Positions 36,096 to 44,995 of a stretch of DNA of 64,000 nt are shown here, piece by piece. Each line of letters begins with the position of its first letter. Position 1 is the stretch's first letter. Made by a program: the position numbers and the translations under genes. The notes under the pieces are model-generated. The model ran no database searches, had not been told where the DNA came from, and saw only the letters and a program-made list of their open reading frames with translations. The stretch spans positions 1 to 64,000 of the forward strand of contig CALRVE020000005.1 in NCBI GenBank assembly GCA_943371535.1, read 5' to 3'. This DNA comes from UBA1930 sp943371535 (GTDB lineage Bacteria > Bacteroidota > Bacteroidia > Chitinophagales > Chitinophagaceae).

Positions 36096-37184
36096 ATGTA
36101 CAACGATAGTTTTTTACATAAAAAATTACTTGAACGAAAAGGGCAACAAGCTTTTCGTTCACTCAAATTACCATTGGGAAAAATAGATTTTTGTTCCAAT
36201 GATTATTTAGGCATTGTAAAAAATAATTTATTGCATAGTTCAAATGCTAATTTAGAATATGGTTCTACAGGGTCAAGATTGTTGGCAGGTAATTACGCAT
36301 TGATTGAACAAGTTGAAAACGAGATAGCCACTTTCCATGCAAGTGAAACAGCATTAATGTTTAATTCTGGTTACGATGCCAACATTGGTTTACTCAGTTG
36401 TGTGCCACAAAAAGGCGATACCATTATTTACGATTATTTATGCCATGCTTCTATACGAGATGGGATACGATTATCTTTTGCCAATGCTTATTCTTTTGAA
36501 CACAATAGCTTAGCCGATTTAGAAAAAAAATTATCTATTGCAACAGGAAATATTTTCGTGGTAACAGAATCTGTTTTTAGTATGGATGGAGATATTGCTC
36601 CTTTAAAAGAATTGGTTGCTGTTGCAAAAAAATACAATGCACATTTAATTATAGATGAAGCTCATGCTACTGGAGTAATTGGCAACAGGGGAGAAGGTTT
36701 AGTACAACATTTACAATTACAAAATGAAATATTTGCAAGGGTACACACATTTGGCAAAGCCTGTGGTTGCCATGGTGCTGTAATTTTAGGAAGTACAACG
36801 TTGAGAGATTATTTAATTAATTTTTCTCGAAGCTTTATTTACAGTACTTCTTTGCCACCACATGCAGTAGCTATTATTCAAAAAAGTTACCAAACTTTTC
36901 CTGAGATGACGCAAGAGCGTTTACACCTGCAACAACTTATTCAACAATTTCAATCAGCTACTGTTGGGTATGAAAAATTTGTTTCTACAACGCCCATTCA
37001 GGTTGTACAAGTTGCAGGCAACGATGCAGTAAAGCAATTGGCTCAAAAACTACAAGCTCATCACTTTGATATTCGACCTATTTTATATCCTACTGTGCCA
37101 AAAGGTAAAGAACGTTTACGTATTGTGTTGCATGCGTTTAATACAACAGCAGAAGTGGAGCAATTGATTGGGTTATTAAAATAG
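36096..37184 (+). CDS. bioF: 8-amino-7-oxononanoate synthase-like enzyme (alpha-oxoamine synthase family)
   Basis: This PLP-dependent enzyme of 362 residues would join pimeloyl-thioester and L-alanine in biotin synthesis. Key parts are DFCSNDYLGI, GSTGSRLLAGN, DEAHATG (187-193) and the PLP lysine, Lys221, in HTFGKACGCHGAVI. It is slightly shorter than usual BioF. The Gly/Cys-rich sequence after the lysine and the lack of other biotin genes nearby leave room for a related enzyme (for example KBL or serine palmitoyltransferase type), but BioF is the best fit. Confidence 0.82.
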   Translation: MYNDSFLHKKLLERKGQQAFRSLKLPLGKIDFCSNDYLGIVKNNLLHSSNANLEYGSTGSRLLAGNYALIEQVENEIATFHASETALMFNSGYDANIGLLSCVPQKGDTIIYDYLCHASIRDGIRLSFANAYSFEHNSLADLEKKLSIATGNIFVVTESVFSMDGDIAPLKELVAVAKKYNAHLIIDEAHATGVIGNRGEGLVQHLQLQNEIFARVHTFGKACGCHGAVILGSTTLRDYLINFSRSFIYSTSLPPHAVAIIQKSYQTFPEMTQERLHLQQLIQQFQSATVGYEKFVSTTPIQVVQVAGNDAVKQLAQKLQAHHFDIRPILYPTVPKGKERLRIVLHAFNTTAEVEQLIGLLK

Positions 37185-37486
37185 TTGTTTATTAAAAACC
37201 TGTAAGCAAACAGTAGAATATTCTGTTACACATAAACGCTGTTCAAAGGGCATCATGAAAAATGTGTTAAGAAAATTTCGATCATTGGCGTTAAGAAGAA
37301 AAATGAATGAGCTACAGTAGAATAATGTTCTATAGCTTGTAAGTCTTACTGTTGCTGGCTTTTATTCTTTAGCCAGAACTTGTTTTTCTTTAGACAATGA
37401 TTGAAATTTTTAGCATTTTCATGAAGCCTTGACTTTTTTTCCACTTTTGTGTCAAGACAAAAGTGGAAAAACATCTAAAATAGTAC
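37185..37486. other. 302-base intergenic region with an isolated palindrome
   Basis: No gene is supported. A 21-codon frame at 37255-37320 is too short to call. A hairpin CCACTTTTG/CAAAAGTGG lies at 37441-37466 between T and A runs; neither strand has a T run after the stem, so it is not a standard terminator for the convergent genes on either side. Confidence 0.6.
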
Positions 37487-38251
37487 TCAACCTTTCTTTC
37501 TAACATAAATATGTTTAATGTTATTTTTTCCAGCATTGCGTTCATCAATTTCAAATTTTTGTAAGCCCTTAATGAATGACAATAATTTAGGAAATCCATA
37601 ATTTCTCGAATCAAAATCGGGTTTCTTTTTCAGCATTAAATTACCTAAATCTCCCAAGAAAGCCCAACCATCATCATCGGCTAAATCACTAATGCTTACA
37701 GTAATCAACTTAATAATTTCAGGATCTATTTTACTCAATGGTTTTTTGGCAGAAGGCTTATTTTTTTCGTTCGGTTCTTTATTGGTTGTTTCAATGGGTT
37801 CATCTATTTCTGGTTTTAAAATTTCGAGATAAATAAATTTATCACAAGCGGTAATAAACGGATTCAAGGTTTTCTTTTCTCCAATACCAATTACTTTCAT
37901 GCCGGCTTCTCTCAATCTAGTTGCTAATCTGGTAAAATCACTATCGCTCGATACAATGCAAAAGCCATCTACTTTTCCAGTGTATAAAATATCCATCGCA
38001 TCAATAATTAATGCACTATCCGATGCATTCTTACCAGTTGAATAACTATACTGTTGAATGGGCGTAATGGCATTTTCTAACAATACTTTTTTCCAACCCG
38101 AAACCGTGGGCTTTGTCCAATCGGCATAAATTCTTTTAAACGTAGGCGTACCATATTTGGCTATTTCTTCAAACATTTCTTTTACATTGGCATAAGGTAC
38201 ATTATCTGCATCAATGAGTACGGCCAATTTTAATTCTTTTATTGTTTCCAT
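37487..38251 (-). CDS. NYN-domain putative nuclease with C-terminal OST-HTH/LOTUS domain
   Basis: The 254-residue protein has an N-terminal NYN (DUF88/LabA-like) domain. The acidic cluster of the PIN-like active site is visible at LAVLIDADNVPY (Asp14, Asp16) and in VDGFCIVSSDSDFTRLATRLREAGMKVIGIG. After a Lys/Pro/Glu-rich linker (about 150-170), residues 172-250 form an OST-HTH/LOTUS module (VSISDLADDDGWAFLGDLGNLMLKKKPDFDSRNYGFPKLLSFI), known to bind RNA or G-quadruplexes. The combination resembles bacterial counterparts of MARF1. The target is unknown and it is not in an obvious operon. Confidence 0.9.
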   Translation of the reverse strand: METIKELKLAVLIDADNVPYANVKEMFEEIAKYGTPTFKRIYADWTKPTVSGWKKVLLENAITPIQQYSYSTGKNASDSALIIDAMDILYTGKVDGFCIVSSDSDFTRLATRLREAGMKVIGIGEKKTLNPFITACDKFIYLEILKPEIDEPIETTNKEPNEKNKPSAKKPLSKIDPEIIKLITVSISDLADDDGWAFLGDLGNLMLKKKPDFDSRNYGFPKLLSFIKGLQKFEIDERNAGKNNIKHIYVRKKG

Positions 38252-38626
38252 ATATCTTGTTTCACATTAAAGGTACTTATATTCAGTTTGAAGTGGGGGG
38301 AGAGATTTTTTTGGGAAGTCAGGAAGTCTCGAAAGTCAGAAAGTCGGGAAAGTCGGGAAAGTCGGATGATCTAAGTAGTAAGTGGGAAGTCAGGATGTCT
38401 GAAAAGTCGGGGAAGTCCGAAAGACAGAAGGTTGAGGAATTGGGAAGTAGTAAGTTGTAAGTTATAAGTAGTAAGTAGGACAAGTGAGTGAAAGTTGGAG
38501 GTTGTTGAGAAAAAATTAATTTTACTTATTTCCTTCCGGGCAAATAGAACTGTTTAAAACTATTTATGGTTTACTCCTATATATTTTTAGATTTGTGTTT
38601 TCAAACTAAACGATTAAATTGACTAT
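38252..38626. repeat. 375-base intergenic region with GGAAAGTCG tandem repeats
   Basis: From about 38312 to 38430 an irregular 9-base unit (GGGAAAGTC, CAGGAAGTC, CGGAAAGTC) is repeated more than ten times, followed by AAGTAGTAAGTTGTAAG units to about 38480. A 72-residue reading frame across it is low complexity and is not called. The rest contains no recognised signal. Confidence 0.75.
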
Positions 38627-40405
38627 ATGGCTACCACATATCTACGTTACGATGTTGCAAAATATAAAACCCCAACAGGAAACTCTTTAAATTGTAAAGG
38701 TTGGGTGCAAGAAGCTGCACTAAGAATGTTGCTCAATAATTTAGATCCTGAAGTAGCTGAACGTCCAGATGATTTAATTGTGTATGGTGGAAGAGGTAAA
38801 GCTGCCAGAAATTTTGAAGCTTTAGATTTAATCATTGCTGCTTTAAAAGAATTGGAAAACGATGAAACCTTACTCATTCAAAGTGGTAAACCTGTTGCTA
38901 TTTTAAAAACCAACCCTGACGTACCTCGTGTGTTAATCAGCAATTCTCAATTGGTACCTAAATGGGCAACTTGGGAACATTTTACTGAACTAGAACAAAA
39001 AGGATTGATGATGTATGGTCAAATGACCGCAGGTTCTTGGATTTATATTGGCTCTCAAGGTATTGTTCAAGGAACGTATGAAACCTATGCTGCTGCTGCC
39101 GATAAACATTTTAATGGCTCACTAAAAGGCACTTTAAATGTTACTGCTGGCTTAGGTGGAATGGGTGGTGCACAACCTTTAGCCATTACTATGAACGAAG
39201 GTGTTGCATTGGTTGCAGAAGTAGAAGAATGGCGTATTGATAAACGTTTAGAAACAAAATACTTAGATGAAAAATATACCGATATTGATGAAGCTATTGA
39301 TGCTGCTTTAAAATATAAAGCTGAAGGTGTGGCAAAAAGTATTGGTGTATTGTGCAATGCCATTGATTTATTGCAAAGATTATTGGAAAGAAATATTATA
39401 CCAGATACATTAACCGATCAAACCAGTGCCCATGATCCATTGATTGGTTATGTACCGCATGATTTAACCAATGAGTTGGCCAACGATTTACGTCAAGGTA
39501 ACCCAGAATTGTATATTCAAAAGAGTTATGCCAGTATGTATTTGCATGTTCAACTCATGTTACAGTTAATGGATAAAGGAGCCATTACGTTTGACTATGG
39601 GAATAATTTAAGGGCAAGAGCGGAAGAGCATGAAGAAAGGTTGAAGGCAGAAGGGGTATGGCAAAAGGATGACAGAAGGGAGATGACAGATGGCAGTAGC
39701 CCCTCCACCCTCCACCCTTTACCTTACACCTTCAATCGTTGCTTCGATTTTCCAGGTTTTGTGCCAGCTTATATTCGTCCATTATTTTGTGAAGGAAAGG
39801 GACCGTTTCGTTGGGCTGCATTGAGTGGAGATCCTGCAGATATTGCAGTTACAGATGAAGTAATTTTAAATTTATTCCCCAACAATAAAGGATTGATTCG
39901 TTGGATGAAAATGGCCAAAGAAAAAATTGCTTTTCAAGGATTGCCTGCAAGAATTTGTTGGTTGGGACAAGGAGAAAGAGAGCTTGCAGGAGCTGCGTTT
40001 AATAATTTAGTAAAAGAAGGAAAAGTAAAAGCACCTATTGTTATTGGAAGAGATCATTTAGATACAGGTAGTGTTGCATCGCCCAATAGAGAAACAGAAG
40101 CTATGTTAGATGGCAGCGATGCTGTAGCAGATTGGCCAATCTTGAATGCATTGGTAAACACAGCAGGTGGTGCAAGTTGGGTTAGCTTACATCATGGTGG
40201 TGGAGTAGGTATGGGCTATAGTATTCATGCAGGAATGGTGATTGTTGCTGATGGAACTGAGGAAGCAGCAAAAAGATTGAGCCGAGTGTTAAGAAATGAT
40301 CCAGGAATGGGTGTTATCAGACATGCTGATGCAGGTTATACCATTGCCCAGCAAACTGCTCAGGAACATAATTTGGATTTGGTGAATAAACTGAGAGGGA
40401 AATAA
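38627..40405 (+). CDS. hutU: Urocanate hydratase with an extra internal segment
   Basis: This NAD-dependent enzyme converts urocanate to imidazolonepropionate in histidine breakdown. The family signatures are present: YGGRGKAARNFEA, the NAD-binding GLGGMGGAQPLA, DPLIGYVPH and FPGFVPAYIRPLFCEGKGPFRWAALSGDPADI. At 592 residues it is longer than the usual roughly 550-560. Between GNNLR (326-329) and FDFPGF (373-378), where relatives have a short turn, there are about 32 additional residues. No hutH, hutI or hutG is adjacent. Confidence 0.95.
   Translation: MATTYLRYDVAKYKTPTGNSLNCKGWVQEAALRMLLNNLDPEVAERPDDLIVYGGRGKAARNFEALDLIIAALKELENDETLLIQSGKPVAILKTNPDVPRVLISNSQLVPKWATWEHFTELEQKGLMMYGQMTAGSWIYIGSQGIVQGTYETYAAAADKHFNGSLKGTLNVTAGLGGMGGAQPLAITMNEGVALVAEVEEWRIDKRLETKYLDEKYTDIDEAIDAALKYKAEGVAKSIGVLCNAIDLLQRLLERNIIPDTLTDQTSAHDPLIGYVPHDLTNELANDLRQGNPELYIQKSYASMYLHVQLMLQLMDKGAITFDYGNNLRARAEEHEERLKAEGVWQKDDRREMTDGSSPSTLHPLPYTFNRCFDFPGFVPAYIRPLFCEGKGPFRWAALSGDPADIAVTDEVILNLFPNNKGLIRWMKMAKEKIAFQGLPARICWLGQGERELAGAAFNNLVKEGKVKAPIVIGRDHLDTGSVASPNRETEAMLDGSDAVADWPILNALVNTAGGASWVSLHHGGGVGMGYSIHAGMVIVADGTEEAAKRLSRVLRNDPGMGVIRHADAGYTIAQQTAQEHNLDLVNKLRGK
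39632..39735 (+). repeat. Repeat-like insertion inside hutU, in frame
   Basis: The DNA switches abruptly to purine-rich (GAAGGCAGAAGG, GACAGAAGGGAGATGACAG) and then to pyrimidine-rich (CCCCTCCACCCTCCACCC, TTTACCTTACACC) text, visibly higher in G+C than flanking codons. The halves are roughly complementary. It codes for about residues 337-369 and matches the style of the intergenic GGTAAAAGGCAAAA repeats. The boundaries are approximate. Confidence 0.75.
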
Positions 40406-40410
40406 AATGT

Positions 40411-40441
40411 AAAAAGAGGAATGAAAAATTCCTCTTTTTTA
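40411..40441 (+). terminator. Rho-independent terminator of hutU
   Basis: AAAAAGAGGAAT pairs with ATTCCTCTTTTT (12 bp) around a GAAAA loop and ends in a T run, 6 bases after the stop codon. Confidence 0.92.
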
Positions 40442-40499
40442 TTTGTATCATTTGTTCAATAATTTTTATTCTTTTTCAATTCTGCACTTAAAAATACAA

Positions 40500-40544
40500 T
40501 GTAACTTTTGTAACCATTCAGCTATTTTCAACGCTTCAAATTTG
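40500..40544 (+). promoter_or_regulatory. Crp/Fnr-type operator and -7 box of the TauE/SafE gene
   Basis: TGTAACTTTTGTAACC (40500-40515) matches TGTAAC-N4-GTTACA with two changes in the right half. CAAATTTG (40537-40544), close to TAnnTTTG, follows after exactly 21 nt. The preferred start codon is 25 bases further on. Confidence 0.65.
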
Positions 40545-40568
40545 CATTCAATAAAACAAGCATTGATT

Positions 40569-41384
40569 ATGGAAATACTAGGTTATGCATTAGCGGCTAT
40601 AGTTGGCGTTTCATTAGGTTTAATTGGTAGTGGGGGTTCAATTTTAACTGTACCTATTTTAGTGTACATAATGGGGGTGAACCCAGTTTTAGCAACTGCA
40701 TATTCATTATTCATTGTTGGTTCAACAGCATTGGTAGGTGGTGTACAAAGTGCTTTACAAAAAAAGGTAGACTTTAAAACAATTTTTATTTTTGGTATTC
40801 CTTCTATTGCTGCTGTTTATGCTACACGTATGTGGTTGGTTCCATTTATACCTAAAGAATTATTTTCAATTGGTTCGTTAGTTGTTACTAAACCACTTGC
40901 TTTAATGTTATTATTTGCAATTGTAATGATTTTAGCATCGGTAAGTATGATTAAGCCAAGCAAGCAAAAAGTATTGGAAAATGATGCTCCCATGCAATAC
41001 AATTATCCCATGATTTTATTAGAAGGAACTATTGTTGGTGTATTAACTGGTTTAGTAGGTGCAGGTGGTGGATTTTTGATAATCCCTGCATTGGTTTTGT
41101 TGGCTCGTATGCCAATGAAATTAGCAGTGGGAACTTCTTTATTTATTATTGCTGTAAAATCTTTAATTGGCTTTATTGGCGACTTACAGGGCAATCAAGT
41201 TATTGATTGGACTTTGTTAGGGACATTCACTTTGTTTGCTGTAGTAGGTATATTTATTGGTATATTTCTATCTAAAAAAATTCCCGGAGAAAAATTAAAA
41301 AAAGCATTTGGATGGTTTGTTTTAATTATGGGTATTTACATTATTGTTAAAGAATTATTTTTTCCTATGGGTAATGCCCATTAA
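40569..41384 (+). CDS. TauE/SafE family sulfite/sulfur-compound exporter
   Basis: From the ATG at 40569 the protein has 271 residues; a longer in-frame reading from 40443 would cover the operator and hutU terminator and is unlikely. Two halves of four transmembrane segments each repeat the family signature: LGLIGSGGSILTVPILVYIMGVNPVLATAYSLFIVGSTALVGG and VLTGLVGAGGGFLIIPALVLLARMPMKLAVGTSLFIIAVKSLIG. TauE/SafE proteins export sulfite, sulfonate or related anions at the inner membrane. It opens the sulfur cluster. The terminator of hutU separates it from the gene upstream. Confidence 0.9.
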   Translation: MEILGYALAAIVGVSLGLIGSGGSILTVPILVYIMGVNPVLATAYSLFIVGSTALVGGVQSALQKKVDFKTIFIFGIPSIAAVYATRMWLVPFIPKELFSIGSLVVTKPLALMLLFAIVMILASVSMIKPSKQKVLENDAPMQYNYPMILLEGTIVGVLTGLVGAGGGFLIIPALVLLARMPMKLAVGTSLFIIAVKSLIGFIGDLQGNQVIDWTLLGTFTLFAVVGIFIGIFLSKKIPGEKLKKAFGWFVLIMGIYIIVKELFFPMGNAH

Positions 41385-41416
41385 ATAAATTTTACTTAAT
41401 ATCTATTGAGGTAAAA

Positions 41417-41461
41417 TGTTACAAATGTTACCAATTACAATTTTTCAAATAATCAATTTTA
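41417..41461 (+). promoter_or_regulatory. Crp/Fnr-type operator and -7 region of the MBL/rhodanese gene
   Basis: TGTTACAAATGTTACC (41417-41432) is a looser match, with one change in each half-site. CAATTTTA (41454-41461) lies exactly 21 nt downstream and keeps the A and TTT positions of the -7 box. This is the weakest of the four sites. Confidence 0.55.
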
Positions 41462-41477
41462 CATTCTAAAAATAAAA

Positions 41478-42902
41478 ATGACACATATGCAAATAGAACA
41501 AATTTACACAGGTTGTTTAGCACAGGGTGCTTATTACATTACTTCTAATGGAGAAGCAGCCATTATTGATCCATTAAGAGAAACAAAACCTTATTTAGAC
41601 AGATTACAAAAAGATGGAGTTGTGTTGAAGTATATTTTTGAAACACATTTTCATGCAGATTTTGTAAGTGGCCATGTTGATTTAAGTAGTAAAACACAAG
41701 CTCCCATTGTGTATGGTCCTAATGCAAATCCATCATTTGAAGCAATTATTGCAAAAGATAATCAAGTGTTTACACTAGGTAATATTTCTATTACTGTTTT
41801 ACATACACCTGGTCATACAATGGAAAGTACAACTTATTTATTAAAAGATGCAACAGGAAAAGACCATTGTATTTTTAGTGGCGATACATTGTTTTTAGGT
41901 GATGTTGGACGTCCAGATTTAGCTCAGAAAGCTGCACATATGACACAGGAAGAATTAGCAGGTTTGTTATATGAAAGTTTGAACAATAAAATTATGCCTT
42001 TGGCCGATGATGTAATTGTTTTTCCTGCTCATGGTGCAGGTAGTGCATGCGGTAAAAACATGATGAAAGAAACTGTTGATACTTTGGGTAATCAAAAACG
42101 TATGAACTATGCATTAAACCAGCCCAATAAAGAAGCATTTATTAAAGCTGTAACAGATGGTTTAACACCACCTCCTGCTTATTTTGGATTGAATGTAGCT
42201 ATGAATAAAACAGGATACGATAGTTTTGATGATGTGTTGAACAATGGCATGAAAGCCTTATCTGCCAATGAGTTTGAAGTAGCTGCTGAAAATACCGATG
42301 CATTGATTTTAGATACCAGAAATAATATTGAATTTTATAAAGGATTTGTTCCGCAATCTATTAATATTGGATTAAATGGAGACTTTGCTCCATGGGTAGG
42401 TGCATTAATTATTGATGTTAAACAGCCTTTATTATTGGTTACTGAAGTTGGTTTGGAAGAAGAAACTGTTACTCGTTTAAGTAGAGTTGGTTTTGATAAT
42501 GTAGTCGGACATTTAAAAGGTGGATTTAACACTTGGTTAGATGCAGGCAAAGAAGTAGATACTGTTGATAGAATTACTACAACAGAATTTGAAAAAGATT
42601 TTGAATTAGGAAAAGATAAATTGGTTGATTTAAGAAAAGAATCTGAATATGCTGCCGAACATGTAGAAGATGCATACAATCGTCCGTTGAATTATATTAA
42701 TGATTGGATAAAAGATGTAAATCCTAATGAGCATTTTTATATTCATTGTGCAGGAGGTTATCGTAGTATGATTGCTGCATCTATTTTACAAGCTCGTGGG
42801 TATAGAAACTTTACCGAAATTGAAGGTGGTTTTAAAGCAATTGCAGAAACCAATGTTCCTAAAACAGACTTTGTTTGTCAAAGCAAAGTAATGCAAGCAT
42901 AA
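41478..42902 (+). CDS. MBL-fold persulfide dioxygenase-like protein with two rhodanese domains
   Basis: The 474-residue protein has an N-terminal metallo-beta-lactamase domain (residues 1-250) with metal ligands in ETHFHADFVSGH (His57, His59, Asp61, His66) and HTPGHTMESTTY and FSGDTLFLGDVGRPDL, as in ETHE1/Blh-type persulfide dioxygenases that oxidise glutathione persulfide to sulfite. Two rhodanese domains follow: about 265-355 without an active Cys, and about 370-470 with Cys in HCAGGYRSM. A second ATG at 41487 gives the more usual N-terminus QIEQIYTGCLAQGAYYI. Sulfite produced here would be a substrate for the exporter upstream. Confidence 0.93.
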   Translation: MTHMQIEQIYTGCLAQGAYYITSNGEAAIIDPLRETKPYLDRLQKDGVVLKYIFETHFHADFVSGHVDLSSKTQAPIVYGPNANPSFEAIIAKDNQVFTLGNISITVLHTPGHTMESTTYLLKDATGKDHCIFSGDTLFLGDVGRPDLAQKAAHMTQEELAGLLYESLNNKIMPLADDVIVFPAHGAGSACGKNMMKETVDTLGNQKRMNYALNQPNKEAFIKAVTDGLTPPPAYFGLNVAMNKTGYDSFDDVLNNGMKALSANEFEVAAENTDALILDTRNNIEFYKGFVPQSINIGLNGDFAPWVGALIIDVKQPLLLVTEVGLEEETVTRLSRVGFDNVVGHLKGGFNTWLDAGKEVDTVDRITTTEFEKDFELGKDKLVDLRKESEYAAEHVEDAYNRPLNYINDWIKDVNPNEHFYIHCAGGYRSMIAASILQARGYRNFTEIEGGFKAIAETNVPKTDFVCQSKVMQA

Positions 42903-42950
42903 GTTGTTTTTAAGCTAAATCAATTAAAATTATAAACCCCCAAATGAAAG

Positions 42951-42983
42951 ATAGGTAGCAATTTTTGCTGCCTTCTTTTTTAT
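42951..42983 (+). terminator. Rho-independent terminator after the MBL/rhodanese gene
   Basis: GGTAGCA-TTTT-TGCTGCC (42955-42972, one G-U pair) is followed by TTCTTTTTT. It shows that the next gene needs its own promoter. Confidence 0.8.
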
Positions 42984-43012
42984 TGAGCAACTAGTAAATA
43001 TTAAAATTCATT

Positions 43013-43057
43013 TGTAACAAAAGTTACAGTACTACTCTTTTGTCCAAAATAACTTTA
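43013..43057 (+). promoter_or_regulatory. Crp/Fnr-type operator and -7 box of the kelch/T9SS gene
   Basis: TGTAACAAAAGTTACA (43013-43028) is a perfect 6-4-6 palindrome, the best of the four sites. TAACTTTA (43050-43057, one change from TAnnTTTG) follows after exactly 21 nt. The start codon is at 43083. Confidence 0.75.
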
Positions 43058-43082
43058 GGTGTTATAACTAAATTGATTTAAC

Positions 43083-44927
43083 ATGAAAATTTGTACATTA
43101 TTTCTATCTGCTTTTTTGTATTTCAATACTTATGCACAAACTAATTTTTCAGTATTAGTGCAACCTTATGCAATTCCTCAGCTACCAGGATTACATTCTT
43201 ATGCTGCAGCACAGTATAATGGAAAATGGATTATTGTTGGAGGAAGAACAGATGGTTTGCATTTACGTCAGCCCTTTAATTCTTTTCCAAGTAGTAGTAA
43301 TAATACCAATATTTATGTTGTAGATCCAGCAACTAAAAATGTTTGGAGTACTTCTGTTAATACATTATCAGCTACACTTAAAGAGCAGCTACAATCTACT
43401 AATATGAATTTTTGTTACGATAATACTAAATTTTATATAGCAGGTGGCTATGGATTTAGTGCAACCAATAATAATCATATAACTTATGCAAGCTTGATTG
43501 TTATTGAGATGCAAGGCTTAGTAAATGCAGTAATCAACAATACCGCAATAAATACGCATTTTAGGCAATTGAATAATAATTTATTTGCTATTACAGGCGG
43601 ACAAATGGCTAAACTAGGCGATATGTTTATTATGGTAGGTGGGCATAAATTTGATGGAAGATACAATCCAAATAGCGGTGGTTCATTTACTCAAAGCTAT
43701 ATCAATCAAATACGAAAATTTAAGTTGATAGATGATGGAATCAATATCAGTATTGGCTATCAAAATTCTATAACAGATGCTGCTGAATTACATAGAAGAG
43801 ATTACAATATGGTACCTCAAGTATTTCCAAATGGCAAGTTAGGTTATACTGTTTTTTCGGGTGTATTTCAAGTTGCTGCTAATTTACCCTACTTAAATTC
43901 TGTTGATATTGATACAATTGGTTATACACCAAATTCAACTTTCACTCAACAATTAAATCATTACCATTCAGGAAAATTGGGTATTTACGATGCCACAGCC
44001 AATCAAATGCATTCTATATTTTTTGGTGGGATGGCTCAATATTATTTTGATGCAGGGGGCAATTTAATTCAAGATGATAATGTGCCATTTGTAAGTACCA
44101 TAGGTAGAGTTACTAGAAAAGCAAATGGCGATATGGTAGAAACCAAGATGGGCGATTTAAATGGTTTTATTGGATCGGGAGCCGAAATGTTTGTTAATCA
44201 TTCATTACCACATTATGCTAATGAAGTAATTCAATTAAATAATATTGCTCAAGACACTATTCTAGCAGGATATTTAGTAGGTGGCATTGAAAGTAGTGCA
44301 GCAAATATTTTTAATATCAATACTGGCACACAGAGCAATGCTTCTAATGCAGTATATAAAGTATTGTTAGTAAAATCTACAACGCTTCCTGTAATATTAG
44401 TAAGTTTTAACGGTAAAAAACAAAAAAATGAAATTGTATTAAATTGGAAAACATCAACAGAAACTAATCATCGTTTATTTGAAGTAGAAAAATCAATAGA
44501 TGGTCAATCATTTACTACCATCAGTTCAATACAAGGAAGTGGGAATAGTATACAAAATCATAGTTATACTGTTACTGATTTCTCACCTTACAAGGGGATA
44601 AACTATTACAGATTGAAAATGGTAAGCGAAAGTGGAAGTTATTCTTATTCAACCATCATCTTAATTACTTTTAATGAAAGTAATAATGGATTTTTATTGT
44701 ATCCAAACCCTGTTGATGAAAAACTGATGGTTGAGTTTACAGAAAATATAAATGGTGTTGCAAATTTAAAAATTATTGATTTCTTTGGTAAAATTATTAC
44801 AGAAGAATCAATTAAAATAAGAGGTAAACAACTAGCGTTAAATGTACATCAACTTAACAAAGGAACTTATGTTTTACAAATTGAAATTGAAACTAAAAAA
44901 TATACTAGTCGATTTTTAAAAAAATAA
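43083..44927 (+). CDS. Kelch-like secreted protein with type IX secretion C-terminal domain
   Basis: The 614-residue protein has a signal peptide ending in NTYAQ. Residues about 30-430 show kelch-type propeller blades (HSYAAAQYNGKWIIVGGRTDGLH, KFYIAGGYGFSATNNNH, MAKLGDMFIMVGGHKFDGRY). A fibronectin-like region (ILVSFNGKKQKNEIVLNWKT) occupies about 440-530. The last 80 residues are a type A T9SS sorting domain (FLLYPNPVDEKLMVEF to YTSRFLKK), so the protein is exported across the outer membrane. Its role is unknown. Its operator places it with the sulfur genes. Confidence 0.85.
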   Translation: MKICTLFLSAFLYFNTYAQTNFSVLVQPYAIPQLPGLHSYAAAQYNGKWIIVGGRTDGLHLRQPFNSFPSSSNNTNIYVVDPATKNVWSTSVNTLSATLKEQLQSTNMNFCYDNTKFYIAGGYGFSATNNNHITYASLIVIEMQGLVNAVINNTAINTHFRQLNNNLFAITGGQMAKLGDMFIMVGGHKFDGRYNPNSGGSFTQSYINQIRKFKLIDDGINISIGYQNSITDAAELHRRDYNMVPQVFPNGKLGYTVFSGVFQVAANLPYLNSVDIDTIGYTPNSTFTQQLNHYHSGKLGIYDATANQMHSIFFGGMAQYYFDAGGNLIQDDNVPFVSTIGRVTRKANGDMVETKMGDLNGFIGSGAEMFVNHSLPHYANEVIQLNNIAQDTILAGYLVGGIESSAANIFNINTGTQSNASNAVYKVLLVKSTTLPVILVSFNGKKQKNEIVLNWKTSTETNHRLFEVEKSIDGQSFTTISSIQGSGNSIQNHSYTVTDFSPYKGINYYRLKMVSESGSYSYSTIILITFNESNNGFLLYPNPVDEKLMVEFTENINGVANLKIIDFFGKIITEESIKIRGKQLALNVHQLNKGTYVLQIEIETKKYTSRFLKK

Positions 44928-44995
44928 TTATTCCAGTAAAAATGTCATTTCAATCAGTCTTTCAATTATTAAGGTTTTCAGCAACTTAAATCAAA

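Noticed and set aside
37255..37320. 21-codon frame starting MKNVLRKFRS
   Set aside because: Too short and without neighbours, promoter or family support.
38242..38460. 72-residue reading frame on the forward strand
   Set aside because: It is made of the GGAAAGTCG tandem repeat, has no family features and overlaps the start of the NYN-LOTUS gene on the other strand.
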